Notes under the pieces: model-generated
The model's input: only the letters and a program-made list of their open reading frames with translations
Told to the model about the DNA's origin: nothing
Databases searched by the model: none
Translations under genes and position numbers: made by a program
Part shown: positions 17,319-26,038 of the stretch, piece after piece
How the letters are laid out: each line of letters opens with the position of its first letter
How positions within the stretch are numbered: position 1 is the stretch's first letter
DNA from: Gordonia polyisoprenivorans NBRC 16320 = JCM 10675
Lineage (GTDB): Bacteria > Actinomycetota > Actinomycetes > Mycobacteriales > Mycobacteriaceae
Direction of reading: 5' to 3'
Length of the DNA stretch: 64,000 nucleotides
Assembly: GCF_000241325.1 (NCBI RefSeq)
Contig: NZ_BAEI01000059.1
Span: 62,001-126,000 of the forward strand

Positions 17319-18497
17319 TCAGGCCTGACGGTCCCGTGGCCAGACGGCCGGATCCGGGGTGAAGCGCACCCTGATCCGTTGGCCGTCCCAGCTCGCCTCA
17401 CCGACGTGGCAGCGCCGCAGCACCGACGGCAGCCGCACCGCGTGACGGAACCCGTCGACGGTGACGAGCAGGTCGTCGCCACTGCGGCCCAGGTCGAACC
17501 GGCTGGGGTCGGGCAGCCGCTGCTCCCACGACATCTCGAAGACGGTGTCGAGCCCCGTACCGGACACCGTCCTCACCTCGGCATCGCCGCTGCCGCGCGC
17601 GGCGCCGGTCGGTCGGGCAAGTGACACAGCGAGTTTGCGTAGCCGCGCCGGTCGATCCAGTGGGGCGGCGGCGAGCTCGACGGTGGAGACGGCCACGTGC
17701 GGGTCGTCGACGACCACCTCGACGGGCGCGCCGGCACCGACGCCCCGGTTCACCACGATCGATCGCATCGGAAATCCCATCAGGTCGGCGATCGCGAGAT
17801 GTCGGGGGAGCGCACCGGCGCCGCGTGCGTCGGCCGCCACGACGAGATGCCCGGCGACGACGTGCGGATCGGTGAGCAACTCCGCGATGTCGTCGCAGTC
17901 GCCGGCGATGGCGTCGACGGCGGCGGTCAGCTGCGCGAGCATCGGTGTGTCGGCGGCCGCCGCGAGACGTCGGTGGCGCGGCCACAACCGTTCGAGGGCC
18001 TGCAGCAGGATCGTCGGCGCCCGCAGCAGGGAGTACGGATCGGCCACCCCGGACAGATCGACGACGATGCGTTCCCAGGTGCCGCTGGTGGCCTCGTCGC
18101 GGATGCGCCGCAGCAGCAGGAATTCCTCGACGCCCGGCAGCGCGGCGAGTTCGGCGGCGTCGATGCCGGCCAGCGTGGCCAGCACCGGCAACCTCGTCTT
18201 GGCGCCCCGGATACCGGCGGTGAGCAACTCGGCGAACACCGCCCAGGTCTTCTCCAGCGACTCCAGCCGGTCCAGGGTCAACAGGTGTACGCCCGAGGAG
18301 ACCGCGACGCTCGAGCCGGGCATTCGGAAGACCCCCAACAGATCCGGGGTCGGTGAGAGCCGGTCGACGGTGATCAGTAGGGTGTGGCGGTCCGGCCGGG
18401 CCAGCGGTGCGCGGGCGCGGTTACGACCGCGGTCACGACGCAGTGCTCCGGCGGCCGCGACCACGGAGATCCCGGAACCCCCCGGCCCCAGCACCAC
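17319..18497 (-). CDS. ArsA-like ATPase homologue with degenerate P-loop
   Basis: The 392-residue protein lies where Rv2184c (ArsA/GET3-like) lies and keeps the layout of that fold: a P-loop region at the N terminus, TLLITVDRLSPTPDLLGV where ArsA has its DPAHS switch, RIVVDLSGVADPYSLLRAP where the DTAPTGHTLR motif is expected, SIVVNRGV, and a C-terminal beta-rich domain. However, the P-loop reads GPGGSGISVVAA: both lysines of GKGGVGKTT and the following threonine are missing. It probably does not hydrolyse ATP in the normal way. It starts 20 bases after the SRPBCC gene and looks part of that operon. Confidence 0.75.
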   Translation of the reverse strand: MVLGPGGSGISVVAAAGALRRDRGRNRARAPLARPDRHTLLITVDRLSPTPDLLGVFRMPGSSVAVSSGVHLLTLDRLESLEKTWAVFAELLTAGIRGAKTRLPVLATLAGIDAAELAALPGVEEFLLLRRIRDEATSGTWERIVVDLSGVADPYSLLRAPTILLQALERLWPRHRRLAAAADTPMLAQLTAAVDAIAGDCDDIAELLTDPHVVAGHLVVAADARGAGALPRHLAIADLMGFPMRSIVVNRGVGAGAPVEVVVDDPHVAVSTVELAAAPLDRPARLRKLAVSLARPTGAARGSGDAEVRTVSGTGLDTVFEMSWEQRLPDPSRFDLGRSGDDLLVTVDGFRHAVRLPSVLRRCHVGEASWDGQRIRVRFTPDPAVWPRDRQA

Positions 18498-18517
18498 GTG
18501 GATGGGAGTGAGATCGA

Positions 18518-18955
18518 TCAGCCTTCGACCCTCTTCTTCAGGTCGTTGAGGGCGGCATCGGTGATGGCCTTCTCGGCGCGCCTCTTGAGTTGCCCGATCA
18601 TCGGCACCATCAGGTCCACCATCAGTGTGTAGGTGACCTTGCTCGAGCCGGGCACCTGTTGGACGACCTCGTAGCGGCCCCGCTGATCGCGTTGCAGGTC
18701 ACTGGAGACCAGCTCCCACGACACCCCGGTGCCGTCGGCGTCCCACTCGTACCGCAATTCGTAGGTGTCGCGCAGCACCCCGGCGTCGAGCACAAACCGT
18801 ACCCGGCGCGCGCGACCCGCCGAATCCCGTTCGGTGACTTGGACTTCGCGGGCCGCACTGACCCATTCGGGATAGTTGTCGAAGTCGGCGATCACCGCCA
18901 TGATGTCGGCGGCGTCGGCGTTGACCACGATCGAACGTTCCGTGCGGTCGGCCAT
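18518..18955 (-). CDS. SRPBCC-family protein (Rv2185c-like)
   Basis: The 145-residue protein is a START/polyketide-cyclase-like (SRPBCC) fold: ERSIVVNADAADIMAVIADF at the start, NYPEWVSAAREVQV, then alternating strands and a C-terminal helix ending LKRRAEKAITDAALNDLKKR. Such proteins bind hydrophobic ligands; the ligand here is unknown. The ATG at 18955 shares one base with the upstream stop (TGATG), so it is translationally coupled. Confidence 0.88.
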   Translation of the reverse strand: MADRTERSIVVNADAADIMAVIADFDNYPEWVSAAREVQVTERDSAGRARRVRFVLDAGVLRDTYELRYEWDADGTGVSWELVSSDLQRDQRGRYEVVQQVPGSSKVTYTLMVDLMVPMIGQLKRRAEKAITDAALNDLKKRVEG

Positions 18956-19377
18956 CACGCACCCGTCCGGCCGGACGCGGCCGCGGGCTCGCCGACGCCG
19001 CGACCGTCCTCGAGGACGTCCTTGCACTCGAAGGCCATCACCTTGCCGGCCACCCGGCGCTGCCGGTTGAGTTCGGCGAGCAGGTCCGCGCGCTCTCGGT
19101 CCGACCGCCCGCCGCCGACCACCGACGCGGCCGGTTCGGCATGCAGGAAGTAATGCAGGACGAAACCGTCGAGCACGGGCTCGCACCAGATCTCCATCGT
19201 CCCGTCGATCGGCCCCGACACGCGCCAGCGCACCCCGGCGGCCGCCCGGTCCTCGACGACCTCGAGATGCAGATCGGGCCACCATCGGCGCCACCTGGTC
19301 CGGTCCCCCACCACGTCGGCCGCACTCACCGGGTCCGCGGCGACGAAGGTGTCGTCGGCAACCTGAATGCTCGTCAC
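18955..19377 (-). CDS. SRPBCC-like protein (Rv2186c position)
   Basis: This 140-residue product also looks like a polyketide-cyclase fold: SIQVADDTFVAADPVSAADVV, WRRWWPDLHLEVVEDR, then RWRVSGPIDGTMEIWCEP and a helix with ADLLAELNRQRRVAGKVMAF. It starts at GTG 19377, because homology begins there; the upstream open frame (to 19521) is low-information Arg-rich sequence. It heads a four-gene minus-strand operon with the SRPBCC protein and the ArsA-like gene. Function unknown. Confidence 0.8.
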   Translation of the reverse strand: MTSIQVADDTFVAADPVSAADVVGDRTRWRRWWPDLHLEVVEDRAAAGVRWRVSGPIDGTMEIWCEPVLDGFVLHYFLHAEPAASVVGGGRSDRERADLLAELNRQRRVAGKVMAFECKDVLEDGRGVGEPAAASGRTGA

Positions 19378-19573
19378 GACTCCAGCTTCACATATCGGCG
19401 CGGCCGATCGGTAGGCAACGTCTGCTCCGGCATCGTCTGCACCGCACGTACCTCGCGGCGAACCCGATCGGCGGCGCAACGACCTCACCCGGTCCCGGCC
19501 CACCCCGCCGCCTCGTGCCAACGGTCGTCGTTACGATGGTCAGGTCATCGTTGACGGTCGAAAGGTGCAGGAT

Positions 19574-21376
19574 ATGAGCGAGTACAGCGTTCCCGCGAGG
19601 TTCACCATCGAGGCCGATGAGAACGCCACCTCGATCATCTTCGGCATCGCCGAACGCACGCCGGGCCAAACCGTCTTCCGCCGCAAGGAGGGAGCGACAT
19701 GGGAGCCGGTGCGCGCCGATGACATCGCCGCGCGGATCACCGCTCTGGCCAAGGGCTTGATCGCCTCCGGCGTACAGCCCGGCGATCGGGTGGCGCTGCT
19801 GTCGGCGACCCGCCTGGAATGGGTGCTGCTGGACTTCGCGATCTGGTCGGCCGGGGCGATCACCGTGCCGATCTACGACTCGTCGTCGAGCTCGCAGATC
19901 GAGTGGATCATGACCGACTCCGCGGCGTCGACGATCATCGTCGAATCCGACGAGCACCGGAAGCTCTACGAGGGCGCGAGTCTCGACCATCCGGTGCGGG
20001 TCCTGCAGATCGATCCGGCCGACGGGCCGGGCGCGCTCGAACAATTGACGACCGCGGGCGCCGAGGTCGACGACGACGAGGTCACCAAGCGTCGTGCGAC
20101 GGTCCACGCGGGCGACCCGGCGACGCTGATCTACACCTCGGGCACCACCGGCCGCCCCAAGGGGTGCGAGCTGACACACGCCAACATGCTCTCGGAGGTC
20201 CGTGGGGTGCTCGAGGGCAACATGTCGCAGTTGCTCGCCCCCGGCAAGCGGTTGCTGATGTTCCTGCCGCTGGCCCATGTGCTGGCGCGCGCGATCACCC
20301 TGGTGGCCATGGAGGCCGGTGTCGAGGTGGGCTTCACCAACGACATCCCGGGCCTCGTACCGGAATTCGCGGTGTTCAAGCCATCGCTGATCCTCTCGGT
20401 ACCCCGCGTGTTCGAGAAGGTCTACAACACGGCCCGCCAGAAGGCCCACGACGAGGGCAAGGGTCGGATCTTCGACATGGCGGCGGCCACCGCCATCGAC
20501 CACGCTGCCGCCGCCGAACGCGGCGACGTCGGAATCGTGTTGCGCGCCAAGCACACCCTGTTCGACAAGCTCGTCTACGGCAAACTCCGCGCCGCGCTCG
20601 GCGGCGAGTGCGAGCTCGCGATTTCCGGGGGCGGGCCACTCGGGTCACGCCTGGGATTCTTCTTCTCCGGGATCGGTATCCCGGTCTACGAGGGCTACGG
20701 CCTGACCGAGACGACTGCGGCGGTGACCGTCAACACCCCGGGCGCGGTCAAGATCGGCACCGTCGGGAAACCGTTGGCGAGCAACGCCGTTCGGATCGCC
20801 GAGGATGGGGAGATCCTGCTGCGTGGCGGCGTGGTGTTCAAGGAGTACTGGCACAACGAGGAGGCCAGCGCCGCCGCCATCACCGACGGCTGGTTCCACA
20901 CCGGCGATCTCGGATCACTCGACGACGAGGGGTTCCTGAAGATCACCGGGCGCAAGAAGGAACTCATCGTCACCGCGGGCGGCAAGAACGTCTCGCCCGC
21001 CGGCCTCGAGGATGTCATCCGTGCCGACGCCCTGGTCTCGCAGGCCGTCGTGGTCGGCGATCAGAAGCCGTTCATCGCCGCATTGATCACCGTCGACCCC
21101 GAGGCCTTCCCGGCGTGGAAGGAACGCAACGGCAAGCCCGCCGACGCATCGGTGGCCGACCTCGCCGACGACCCCGACCTACGCGCGGCGATCCAGTCGG
21201 CCGTCGACGAGGCCAACAAGACTGTCTCGCACGCCGAGTCGATCAAGAAGTTCCGGATTCTCGGTGACGATTTCAGCGAGGAGACCGGCGAGATGACCCC
21301 GACGCTGAAGGTCAAGCGCAACGTGGTCGTCGACAAGTACGCCGGCGACATCGACGCGCTCTACGCCAAGCGCTGA
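19574..21376 (+). CDS. fadD15: Long-chain fatty acid-CoA ligase FadD15-like
   Basis: The 600-residue AMP-forming synthetase has LIYTSGTTGRPKGCELTH (P-loop-like A3 motif), GYGLTETTAAVTVNTPG (A5), DGWFHTGDLGSLDDEGFLKI (A7), ITGRKKELIVTAGGKNVSP (A8) and the late catalytic lysine in TPTLKVKRNVV. It activates long-chain fatty acids to acyl-CoA and is an orthologue of Rv2187 by sequence and position. The ATG at 19574 matches the orthologue start; a GTG at 19565 is in frame. TACGAT at 19532-19537 is a likely -10. It converges on pimB'. Confidence 0.93.
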   Translation: MSEYSVPARFTIEADENATSIIFGIAERTPGQTVFRRKEGATWEPVRADDIAARITALAKGLIASGVQPGDRVALLSATRLEWVLLDFAIWSAGAITVPIYDSSSSSQIEWIMTDSAASTIIVESDEHRKLYEGASLDHPVRVLQIDPADGPGALEQLTTAGAEVDDDEVTKRRATVHAGDPATLIYTSGTTGRPKGCELTHANMLSEVRGVLEGNMSQLLAPGKRLLMFLPLAHVLARAITLVAMEAGVEVGFTNDIPGLVPEFAVFKPSLILSVPRVFEKVYNTARQKAHDEGKGRIFDMAAATAIDHAAAAERGDVGIVLRAKHTLFDKLVYGKLRAALGGECELAISGGGPLGSRLGFFFSGIGIPVYEGYGLTETTAAVTVNTPGAVKIGTVGKPLASNAVRIAEDGEILLRGGVVFKEYWHNEEASAAAITDGWFHTGDLGSLDDEGFLKITGRKKELIVTAGGKNVSPAGLEDVIRADALVSQAVVVGDQKPFIAALITVDPEAFPAWKERNGKPADASVADLADDPDLRAAIQSAVDEANKTVSHAESIKKFRILGDDFSEETGEMTPTLKVKRNVVVDKYAGDIDALYAKR

Positions 21377-21425
21377 GTCGCCCGTCGGCGCCGCCTGGGT
21401 CGTCGACACCACCGGCCGGAGCCGA

Positions 21426-22553
21426 TCACAGCAGCTGACGTAGCCGCGCGGCCATCTGCGACCACTGCCAGTGGTCCTCGACGAATCGGCGTCCCTGACG
21501 GCCCATCTCGGCGGCGGCGTCGCGATCGGAGAGGATCCCGATGAGCGCGAGCGCGACCCCGGCGACATCGGTGCCGTCGACGACGGTTCCGGTGACCCCC
21601 TCGCGGACGGTCTCCGGGGCGCCGCCGGAGAGGCCGGCGACCACCGGCACACCGCAGGACGACGCCTCCAGGTAGACGATGCCCAGGCCCTCGACGTCGA
21701 GGCCCTTGCCCCGGGTGCGCGCCGGCATGGCGAAGACGTCGGCGATGGTGTGGTAGGCGGCGAGTTCGGCGGCCGGGACCGGCCCGGTGAACAGGACGTG
21801 CTCACTGACGCCCTCCGCGTGGGCGATGTCGTGGAGCTTCTCGGCGTAGGGTCCGCCCCCGACGATCACGAGTGCGGCGTCGGCGATCTCCGATCGGATC
21901 AGCGGCAGTGCACGGATCAGGACGTCCTGCCCCTTGCGCGGCACCAGCCGTGACAGGCACAGGATGGTGGGTCGCTCACCGAGTCCCAGCTCGGCACGAA
22001 GTCGTCGGCGCGACGCAAGATCCGGAGCGAACCGGGTGACGTCGACGCCCGGCGGGAGATACTCCAATGCGGCACGCGGACCGAACGCCGACGCGAATCG
22101 GCCGCGGGTGTAGCGGCTGACGTAGGTGATGACGTCGGTGTGGTTGCCGATGTAGCGCAGGATGCCGCGCGCCCCCGGGATCATCGACCACCCGACCTCG
22201 TGCCCGTGTGTGCTGGCGATGATGCGGCGGGCCCCGGCCCGACGCAGATATCCCGACAGCACCGCCAACGGCGCGGCCGCCCCGAACCACACCGTCGAGA
22301 TGTCTTCGTCCCGAATGATTTTCGCGGCGCGACGAGCGACGAATGGGGTGGGCAACATCAGCGTCGTCGGATGCCGATAGACCCGGTAGGGTACCGCGGC
22401 GTCGAACTCCTCGTGGCTGCGTCCGCGCCAGCGCGGGGCGTAGACCACCACATCGTCCGGATCCAGCAGATCCACGAGATTCTGCAGGTAGGACTGGATT
22501 CCGCCACGCCGCGGCGGAAAATCGTTGGTCACCAGGAGCGTTCGGTGCGTCAC
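21426..22553 (-). CDS. pimB: PimB'-type GDP-mannose-dependent mannosyltransferase
   Basis: The 375-residue GT4 enzyme begins TLLVTNDFPPRRGGIQSYLQ, has FGAAAPLAVL, STHGHEVGWSMIPGAR, the donor-binding ILCLSRLVPRKGQDVLIRAL and EGLGIVYLEASSCGVPVV (E-x7-E). By position (Rv2188c) and motifs it transfers the second mannose to phosphatidylinositol monomannoside at the cytoplasmic face. The GTG at 22553 has AAGGATGG six bases upstream. It follows the Rv2189c-like lipoprotein gene by 19 bases, forming a cell-envelope operon. Confidence 0.9.
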   Translation of the reverse strand: MTHRTLLVTNDFPPRRGGIQSYLQNLVDLLDPDDVVVYAPRWRGRSHEEFDAAVPYRVYRHPTTLMLPTPFVARRAAKIIRDEDISTVWFGAAAPLAVLSGYLRRAGARRIIASTHGHEVGWSMIPGARGILRYIGNHTDVITYVSRYTRGRFASAFGPRAALEYLPPGVDVTRFAPDLASRRRLRAELGLGERPTILCLSRLVPRKGQDVLIRALPLIRSEIADAALVIVGGGPYAEKLHDIAHAEGVSEHVLFTGPVPAAELAAYHTIADVFAMPARTRGKGLDVEGLGIVYLEASSCGVPVVAGLSGGAPETVREGVTGTVVDGTDVAGVALALIGILSDRDAAAEMGRQGRRFVEDHWQWSQMAARLRQLL

Positions 22554-22572
22554 GCCACCATCCTTGCCGATC

Positions 22573-24093
22573 TCATCGCAGTTCGGCCGTCAGCCACGCC
22601 CGCCACCGGGCAACGAACTGGGCCCGCGTGATACCCAGGGTGGCCGACAACGCGGCATCGGCGCGCATGGCGTCGCTCGATGCACCCACCGCCACGTACA
22701 GCGCCCGCAGCCTGGGTTCGCCGAAAGTCGCCGCGACGAAGGTCGCCACCGACCAGGCCGACTGATAGGCCATCCGCGAGGACTCGGCGTCGACGGAGAA
22801 CTGCTGATCGGTCGGCAGATCGGCCGGGGTGTCACCGGCCTGCACCGCGGCCGCGAGATCCGGGGCGGCATCGGCGGGACGTGTGTAGGTGCCCTTGCGC
22901 CCGACGTACTCGGCCACTCCCTCGGTGAGCCACATCGGCGCGGTGGTCGCGGTCTGCGCGCGGGTGGCGACGTGGGTGAGTTCGTGACGCAGGACCACGC
23001 CGAGTGCCGGTGCGGGCAGATCACGGGCCACCGGGGTGAGCAGGACACGCTGGCCCGTCACCGAGCCGGCGGACAGGTCGAGGTGGGCGTAGATGGTGGC
23101 GGCCGCGGCGGTGTCGGTGGCCGAGGCGGCCAGGGCGTGGAATTGGTCGTCGGCGGCAGTGCTCACCACCACCGAACGCTGGGGCCACCTGGTCCCCCAG
23201 AACGCCGATACCGCGGCGATCGCGCCGGGCAGCAGGGAACGGATGCGGGCAACCATCTCGGCGGTGGGGCCGGGCGCCGTCGAACCAGGGGCCACAGAGC
23301 CGGAAGCCACAGAGTTGGGCGCCACAGAGTTGGGGGCCGGTGCGCCGGAGGTGGCCGCGGAATCGTCGGCGCCGTCCGGATAGGACGCGATGACCGAGGT
23401 GCCACCCGCGGTGGGAACGTCGGCAACGGCCAGCGCCGGCAGGTCCCACATCTGCGTCGGCGGTGCGGGCTCACCGGCCAGGGTCGAGTCGCCGACCAGT
23501 TTCCAGGTGTCGTCGTAGCGGGCGGCGACGAGCTGGGTGTCGATCACCACCTCGTCCTCGTCGATGCCGGGGGTGCTCACACCGCCGAGCGCGACGTGCA
23601 GTTCGACCGGAGCCACCCAGGTGTCGGAGCTGCCCTGCTGATCCAGCCGTGCCTGGACGTCGGCGCCGACCAGGGTCTCGACTTCCTCGGTGGGAGCGAG
23701 CTGGTAACGGAACTCCTTGAGCTGCAGCCGTTTTCCGCGTCCCGGCGTGTCGGGGCGACGCACCGCCGACGACAGGTTGTCCTGTACGGTCTGCAACCGG
23801 GCGCGCAGCGCCGGATTGATCGACGGGTCGAGCAGCGCCGCGAGCTGATCGGGGGTGCCCGAGCGCAGCGCGGTCGACAGCGCGTCGAGGAGCTGTGTCA
23901 CGCCCTGGGAGCGCTGGTCCAGATAGACGTTGCTCGTCGACACCGGTGCCGACGACGAACTCGTGCCGGAAACGACACCGTCACCGTCGCCTCCGCAGGC
24001 CGTGATCAGCAGTGACGTGACGACGAGCACCGCACCGGCGCTCGTGGTCACCCCGGTGCGCAGGGTCGCCGACCGCGGGCGGAGCACGCCCAT
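22573..24093 (-). CDS. Lipoprotein with gluzincin-type metallopeptidase motif (Rv2189c position)
   Basis: This 506-residue protein has a signal peptide ending in the lipobox LLITAC, an N-terminal domain of unknown fold, a degenerate APNSVAPNSVASGSVAPG repeat linker near residues 255-275, and a C-terminal domain with HELTH at 370-374 followed by WLTEGVAEYVG with E391. H-E-x-x-H plus a downstream EGxAE is the zinc site of peptidase MA-like gluzincins, so an exported protease is likely. The frame extends upstream through a 27-bp repeat in which every unit offers an ATG (MGVLRPRWA); I start at the last one (24093), directly before the signal peptide. Confidence 0.78.
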   Translation of the reverse strand: MGVLRPRSATLRTGVTTSAGAVLVVTSLLITACGGDGDGVVSGTSSSSAPVSTSNVYLDQRSQGVTQLLDALSTALRSGTPDQLAALLDPSINPALRARLQTVQDNLSSAVRRPDTPGRGKRLQLKEFRYQLAPTEEVETLVGADVQARLDQQGSSDTWVAPVELHVALGGVSTPGIDEDEVVIDTQLVAARYDDTWKLVGDSTLAGEPAPPTQMWDLPALAVADVPTAGGTSVIASYPDGADDSAATSGAPAPNSVAPNSVASGSVAPGSTAPGPTAEMVARIRSLLPGAIAAVSAFWGTRWPQRSVVVSTAADDQFHALAASATDTAAAATIYAHLDLSAGSVTGQRVLLTPVARDLPAPALGVVLRHELTHVATRAQTATTAPMWLTEGVAEYVGRKGTYTRPADAAPDLAAAVQAGDTPADLPTDQQFSVDAESSRMAYQSAWSVATFVAATFGEPRLRALYVAVGASSDAMRADAALSATLGITRAQFVARWRAWLTAELR

Positions 24094-24199
24094 CGCCCAC
24101 CGCGGGCGGAGCACGCCCATCGCCCACCGCGGGCGGAGCCCGCCCATCGCCCACCGCGGGCGGAGCACGCCCATCGCCCACCGCGGGCGGAGCACGCCC
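24064..24199. repeat. 27-bp tandem repeat carrying start codons
   Basis: About five copies of a 27-base unit containing CCGCGGGCGGAGCACGCCC and, on most, CAT (an ATG on the minus strand) run from about 24064 to the stop of the NlpC/P60 gene. The period is a multiple of three and in frame with the lipoprotein gene, encoding VLRPRWAMG per unit. One copy has a single change (GCCCGCC). Confidence 0.9.
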
Positions 24200-25276
24200 C
24201 TAGTACCGACGCGCGGAGTTGTACGGTCCCGCGTCGTCGATGGGGACGACCTTGACCGGCACACCGAAGGTGGAGGCGTGGATCACGTAGCCGTCGCCGA
24301 CGTACATGCCGACATGCGTGGCGTCGGGGTAATAGATGATGAGATCGCCGGGCTGCAGATCCTGGCGCGAGACCGGCGTGCCGCCGGCGAGTTGCGCCTC
24401 ACTGGATCGCGGCAGGAGCTTGCCCGCCTGCTTGAACGCCCACACCATCAGGCCCGAGCAGTCGAATGAGTCGGGGCCGGTGGCGCCCCACACATAGGGA
24501 TCGCCGATGCGGGTCAGCGCGGCCTGCACGGCGACGAGTGCGGGGGCTGTCCCGCGGGGTACGGCTGCGGGGTCGAAGTCGAAGCGCGGCCCCGCGAGCG
24601 CGGCGAGCTGCTTACCCGTCAGGCTCTGGTAGATCACCCGGATCTGGGCGGCCTGTAGCTGCAGTTCGGCCTGCTTCTTCTGCAGATCGCCCCGTACGCG
24701 TTCGGCGTCGGAGACCGCGCGGGTGGCTGTCGAGGCTGCCGTATTCGCGGCGTCGCGGTCCGAGACGGTTTGGGCGCGCACCTTTTTCAGCGCCGACAGA
24801 TCGGCGGCGGCGCGACGCGAGACCATCTCCAACCCGGACATCTGGTCGAGCAGGGTCTGGGGCGAGTTGCTGGTGAGGACGGCGTAGAGCCGGTTGGACC
24901 GGCCACCCATATAGCTGATGCGCACCAGCGAATCGAAGCGCGTCTGCAGCTCGTTCAGCGACACCTGGGAGCGGTCGAGTGAACTCTGTGCGGCAGCGGC
25001 GGCCTTCTTGGACTGCGCGACGATGCCACGCTGTTTGTCGTACTCGATCTGCGCGTTGTGCATCTGTTCGGCCGAGGTCTCGGCCTCACGGCTCAGCGAG
25101 GTGTAACGCGCCAGCAGCTGATCCGCCGATTGCGGCGGGTCGGCCACGGCATGCGGCGTCCCGAACACCGCACCGATCTGCGTCAACGCGACCGCGAGCA
25201 CCGCGATCACGGTGGTCAACGCCAGGCGCGCCGATCGGTTGGGACCGATCGCCGATCCGGCTCCCACGATTGTCAC
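24200..25276 (-). CDS. NlpC/P60 peptidoglycan endopeptidase (RipC/Rv2190c-like)
   Basis: The 358-residue secreted protein has an N-terminal signal/anchor helix (LALTTVIAVLAVALTQIGAVF), a long coiled coil (about 45-230, with QSKKAAAAAQSSLDRSQVSL) and a C-terminal NlpC/P60 domain with catalytic Cys in DSFDCSGLMVW (C273) and His in ATHVGMYVG (H321). It matches Rv2190c, a peptidoglycan hydrolase that trims peptide stems during growth. The coiled coil is typical of FtsEX-regulated hydrolases. The GTG at 25276 is chosen because AAGGGGAA precedes it; GTGs at 25279 and 25318 are alternatives. Confidence 0.9.
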   Translation of the reverse strand: MTIVGAGSAIGPNRSARLALTTVIAVLAVALTQIGAVFGTPHAVADPPQSADQLLARYTSLSREAETSAEQMHNAQIEYDKQRGIVAQSKKAAAAAQSSLDRSQVSLNELQTRFDSLVRISYMGGRSNRLYAVLTSNSPQTLLDQMSGLEMVSRRAAADLSALKKVRAQTVSDRDAANTAASTATRAVSDAERVRGDLQKKQAELQLQAAQIRVIYQSLTGKQLAALAGPRFDFDPAAVPRGTAPALVAVQAALTRIGDPYVWGATGPDSFDCSGLMVWAFKQAGKLLPRSSEAQLAGGTPVSRQDLQPGDLIIYYPDATHVGMYVGDGYVIHASTFGVPVKVVPIDDAGPYNSARRY

Positions 25277-25355
25277 CACATTCCCCTTGCCACTTCCCCA
25301 CCGACCCGGGCTCGTCACCTCTGCCTCAACCGGGGCGTCGTAGTCCTCGACGCGC

Positions 25356-25388
25356 TCGGGCGAATCGCGCTGTGCGCGATCCGCCCGA
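25356..25388 (-). terminator. Hairpin after second NlpC/P60 gene
   Basis: Fifteen-base arms (25356-25370 and 25374-25388) pair throughout with one G-U wobble around a three-base loop. It lies 34 bases beyond the stop at 25422 and separates the riboswitch-controlled hydrolase from the downstream hydrolase gene. Confidence 0.75.
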
Positions 25389-25421
25389 ATACATGCTCAC
25401 ACGTTCTCACCGAGAGCGGGA

Positions 25422-26009
25422 TCAGTATCGGCGAACCCCGGTCAGCGACCATGCGTTGACCGACGCCTTCTGCACCGGGACACCCTCGGTGGAGGCGTGG
25501 ATGAACTGGCCGTTGCCGATGTAGAGACCGGCGTGGCTGCCACCGTTGAAGATCAGGACGTCGCCCGGCTGCGCGTCGGCGTAGTTCACCGCGCGTCCAC
25601 CGCCGAGCTGGCCGTAGCTGTCGCGCGGGATCGTCTTGCCGGCCTGCTGGTAGGACCAGTAGACGAGACCGGAGCAATCGAAGGCATTGGGGCCGGCGGC
25701 GCCGTAGACGTAGGGCGCGCCGATCTTGGTTTCCGCGGCACGAACGGCCTTCTCGGCAGCACTCTGCACCGGGGCGGTGATGCCGCCACCACCCGGGCGG
25801 AACTGGTTCGGAACCTGATTCTGATCGATGCCGGGCACCGTGAACTTGCCGAGATTCGGGATCTCGATGGTCGCACTGGGCGCCGGAGCCGGTGCGGCAA
25901 GGGCCGGACCTGCGGCTACGGCGAGCGAGCCGACGGTCAGCGAGCCCGCGATCATCGCCTTCTTGGCGATGCCTCCGCGATTCGGCTGTTCCAAACGATG
26001 TTTGGCCAC
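25422..26009 (-). CDS. NlpC/P60 hydrolase under c-di-AMP riboswitch
   Basis: This 195-residue secreted protein has a signal peptide (KKAMIAGSLTVGSLAVAAGPALA, cleavage near residue 38), a short Pro/Gly linker, and an NlpC/P60 domain with catalytic C112 (AFDCSGLVYW), H159 (GSHAGLYIG) and third polar residue H171 (FIHAS). It probably cleaves peptidoglycan stem peptides. The GTG at 26009 follows AAAGGAGAA. The 5' leader holds a ydaO-type riboswitch, so expression should respond to cyclic di-AMP. Confidence 0.92.
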   Translation of the reverse strand: MAKHRLEQPNRGGIAKKAMIAGSLTVGSLAVAAGPALAAPAPAPSATIEIPNLGKFTVPGIDQNQVPNQFRPGGGGITAPVQSAAEKAVRAAETKIGAPYVYGAAGPNAFDCSGLVYWSYQQAGKTIPRDSYGQLGGGRAVNYADAQPGDVLIFNGGSHAGLYIGNGQFIHASTEGVPVQKASVNAWSLTGVRRY

Positions 26010-26038
26010 GAAACGAGTTCTCCTTTGGTTCTCCCTTG

